A program made the translations under genes and the position numbers. From the NCBI GenBank assembly GCA_965224795.1, contig CBDDAE010000001.1, positions 1,798,001 through 1,862,000 of the forward strand: 64,000 nucleotides of DNA, written 5' to 3'. The notes below the pieces were generated by a model. The model ran no database searches. It saw only the letters and a program-made list of their open reading frames with translations, and was not told the DNA's origin. Within the stretch, counting starts at the first letter, position 1; each line of letters opens with the position of its first letter. Origin of the DNA: NVTR01 sp036480115 (GTDB lineage: Bacteria; Pseudomonadota; Alphaproteobacteria; Rhodobacterales; Rhodobacteraceae). Shown one piece after another: positions 62,660-64,000 of this stretch.

Positions 62660-62687
62660 AACCCGGCCCATTGAATTGGGCCGGGTT
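62660..62687 (+). terminator. Hairpin after the DctP gene
   Basis: AACCCGGCCCA (62660-62670) pairs perfectly with TGGGCCGGGTT (62677-62687) across a six-base loop. No T-run follows. Like the hairpin after potF, it lies between a binding-protein gene and the rest of a possible operon and may act as a partial terminator or an mRNA 3' cap. Confidence 0.65.
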
Positions 62688-62711
62688 ACTATTGAAAACG
62701 GATTTGCCTAA

Positions 62712-63959
62712 ATGACTGTCATTATTGCCGGTGCAGGTATCAGCGGGTTGACCCTTGGGCTAAGCCTTTTCGAAAAAGCCATTCCGTTTCAAATTTTTGA
62801 AAGCGTTTCAGAACTGCGCCCACTTGGGTTAGGCATTAACCTGCAGCCCCATGCTGTCCGAGAACTTACAGAAATGGGGTTTTTGAACCAACTGGATCAA
62901 ATTGGACTACGCACCGAAGAAGTGGCCTATTTTTCTGAATACGGCACCCATATTTGGTCAGAGCTGCGTGGGATTAAAGCAGGGTATAGCTGGCCGCAAT
63001 TTTCAATCCACCGGGGGAAATTACAGATGTTGTTGCTAGGCAACTTACTGGCCCGCGCAGGCGAAGGATGTGTGATTTTTGGCAAACAAGTGAATGGCGT
63101 AAAAACCACGAGCCAGGGCGTTACGGTTACTATGGAAGACCGGTCGACCGGGGTAACGCAAACCGTTGTTGGAAAAGTACTAGTCGGTGCTGATGGAATA
63201 AATTCCCAAGTCCGCGCCATTTTACACCCCCAAGACGGCCCGCCTTCCTGGGGTGGCACGATTATGTTGCGGGGCGCCACTATAGGGCCGCGTTTTTTAA
63301 CGGGCCGATCAGTCACAATGACCGGTGTCAAAGATCGAAAATTCGTAGCCTATCCAATTGCCGATGTTGGGACTGATAAAAGCCTGATCAACTGGATCGC
63401 TGATCTGTCATTTCCCGCCGACCATAAATGGTTGCGCCAGGATTGGAACCGCGCCGGTTCCTTGGATGACTTTCTACCTGACTTTACGGATTGGAATTTT
63501 GATTGGCTGGATGTGCCGGCAATAATAAAAGGAGCCGATACGCCGCTTGAATTCCCGATGGTTGATCGTAATCCATTAGACCAATGGACATTTGGCAACG
63601 CCACCCTTACCGGAGATGCAGCACATGCCATGTATCCGATCGGATCAAACGGGGCGTCCCAATGTATCGTCGATGTTCGTGTCTTGACCCAATCATTTAT
63701 TGACAACGGAGTGACTCAAAATGCACTACAAGCCTATGAAGACATTCGCCGTCCGGTCACCAATGCAATCGTTTTGGCAAACCGTGGTGACGGCCCTGAT
63801 AAGATTCTGGACGAAGTAGCAACGCGGGCCCCAAACGGGTTTACCCATATTCGAAATATCATGTCAGAAGATGAACTAAAAACAGTCGCATCCAAGTATA
63901 AAACCATTGCAGGGTTTGATGTGGATGATCTAAATTCCAGACCAAATATTGTTAGATAG
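62712..63959 (+). CDS. FAD-dependent monooxygenase, aromatic hydroxylase-like
   Basis: A 415-residue class A flavoprotein monooxygenase. It shows the FAD motif IIAGAGISGLTLGLSLFEK (near residue 4), the DG motif VLVGADGINSQVRAIL, and the GD motif TLTGDAAHAMYPIGSNGASQ. Shape and length fit the salicylate / 3-hydroxybenzoate / phenazine hydroxylase group. The substrate is unknown. It is 67 bases after the TRAP receptor gene and nine before the next start, so an uptake-plus-hydroxylation unit is likely, which ties in with the aromatic catabolism at the other end of the window. Confidence 0.88.
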   Translation: MTVIIAGAGISGLTLGLSLFEKAIPFQIFESVSELRPLGLGINLQPHAVRELTEMGFLNQLDQIGLRTEEVAYFSEYGTHIWSELRGIKAGYSWPQFSIHRGKLQMLLLGNLLARAGEGCVIFGKQVNGVKTTSQGVTVTMEDRSTGVTQTVVGKVLVGADGINSQVRAILHPQDGPPSWGGTIMLRGATIGPRFLTGRSVTMTGVKDRKFVAYPIADVGTDKSLINWIADLSFPADHKWLRQDWNRAGSLDDFLPDFTDWNFDWLDVPAIIKGADTPLEFPMVDRNPLDQWTFGNATLTGDAAHAMYPIGSNGASQCIVDVRVLTQSFIDNGVTQNALQAYEDIRRPVTNAIVLANRGDGPDKILDEVATRAPNGFTHIRNIMSEDELKTVASKYKTIAGFDVDDLNSRPNIVR

Positions 63960-63967
63960 GACGCTAA

Positions 63968-64000
63968 ATGGGTATCGCCGTTTCAACACAGCAATCAGTG
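63968..64000 (+). CDS. Start of a gene cut by the window edge
   Basis: An ATG at 63968 with AGGACG upstream begins a frame that reads MGIAVSTQQSV up to the edge. It follows the monooxygenase stop by eight bases, so it probably continues the operon. Eleven residues are too few to name it; a TRAP membrane subunit or a further catabolic enzyme would fit the context. Confidence 0.45.
   Translation, partial: MGIAVSTQQSV

Noticed and set aside
1..64000. tRNA, rRNA, CRISPR arrays, insertion sequences, prophage genes
   Set aside because: Looked for cloverleaf ends, regular direct repeats, transposase or integrase motifs and found none.

Overview
The window reads as a compact chromosomal segment of a marine alphaproteobacterium of the order Rhodobacterales (Roseobacter-like). 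This rests on recognised gene content and order, not on a search: the petP-petR regulator pair beside ilvE, the order histone-deacetylase-like gene / xseB / ispA / dxs, the order accD / folC / zapE, a membrane ferritin mbfA with an Irr-type iron box, DUF2794, and the cluster motB-flgE-flgK-flgL-flgI. Base composition is moderate. I saw no rRNA, tRNA, CRISPR array, insertion sequence or prophage, so this is core and catabolic chromosome rather than a mobile island.

Layout. 0.3-6.5 kb: a catabolic operon that opens homogentisate (hmgA, maiA, fahA), followed by an unusual metallo-beta-lactamase-fold protein and a flavoprotein hydroxylase plus small DUF2783 partner that resemble the 3-hydroxyphenylacetate 6-hydroxylase pair MhaA/MhaB. 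6.7-10.9 kb: a CPBP membrane protease, accD, folC and zapE. 11-18.2 kb: a leftward run with phytanoyl-CoA-dioxygenase-like, HAD, DUF188 and S-formylglutathione hydrolase genes, an AEC transporter, mbfA, a TetR regulator, a ClpP paralogue and glutathione-dependent formaldehyde dehydrogenase. 18.2-28 kb: peptidases, carbonic anhydrase, asd, and a surface-sugar group (GT29 sialyltransferase-like, GT4, UDP-glucose dehydrogenase), then a dienelactone-hydrolase-like protein and glutaryl-CoA dehydrogenase. 29-35 kb: flagellar genes, in which flgE carries a one-base frameshift. 35-39 kb: a LacI-type regulator with glpD and glpK. 39-50 kb: a polyamine locus with divergent arms (gamma-glutamylation enzymes one way, a Pot-type ABC transporter plus a second glutamine-synthetase-like ligase and a glutamine amidotransferase the other) around a GntR regulator. 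50-57 kb: ilvE, petPR, the HDAC-like gene, xseB, ispA, dxs and an NAD-binding epimerase. 57.7-61 kb: purine salvage (adenine deaminase, AMP nucleosidase). 61-64 kb: HU, a TRAP-type solute receptor, a flavin monooxygenase, and the start of another gene cut by the edge.

How the parts work together. Aromatic catabolism yields fumarate and acetoacetate; the polyamine arm imports putrescine-like amines and feeds them, as gamma-glutamyl conjugates, to central metabolism; AdhC and FghA oxidise formaldehyde through glutathione, though the two genes are 3.4 kb apart. The genome is very tightly packed: eight convergent gene pairs have little or no spacer and three share a 4-bp palindromic stop overlap. 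Several cis-elements could be read directly: an Irr box at mbfA, a 16-bp palindrome at the TetR promoter, repeated TTGCGCAA palindromes between ilvE and petP, TGATCA sites at both polyamine promoters, and intrinsic terminators or hairpins after hup, dctP and potF and on the minus strand at 18.35 kb.

The observations most worth a second look are the flgE frameshift, the MBL-fold protein that lacks every site-2 metal ligand, the bacterial GT29 enzyme, and the minus-strand terminator at 18.35 kb that belongs to no annotated gene.
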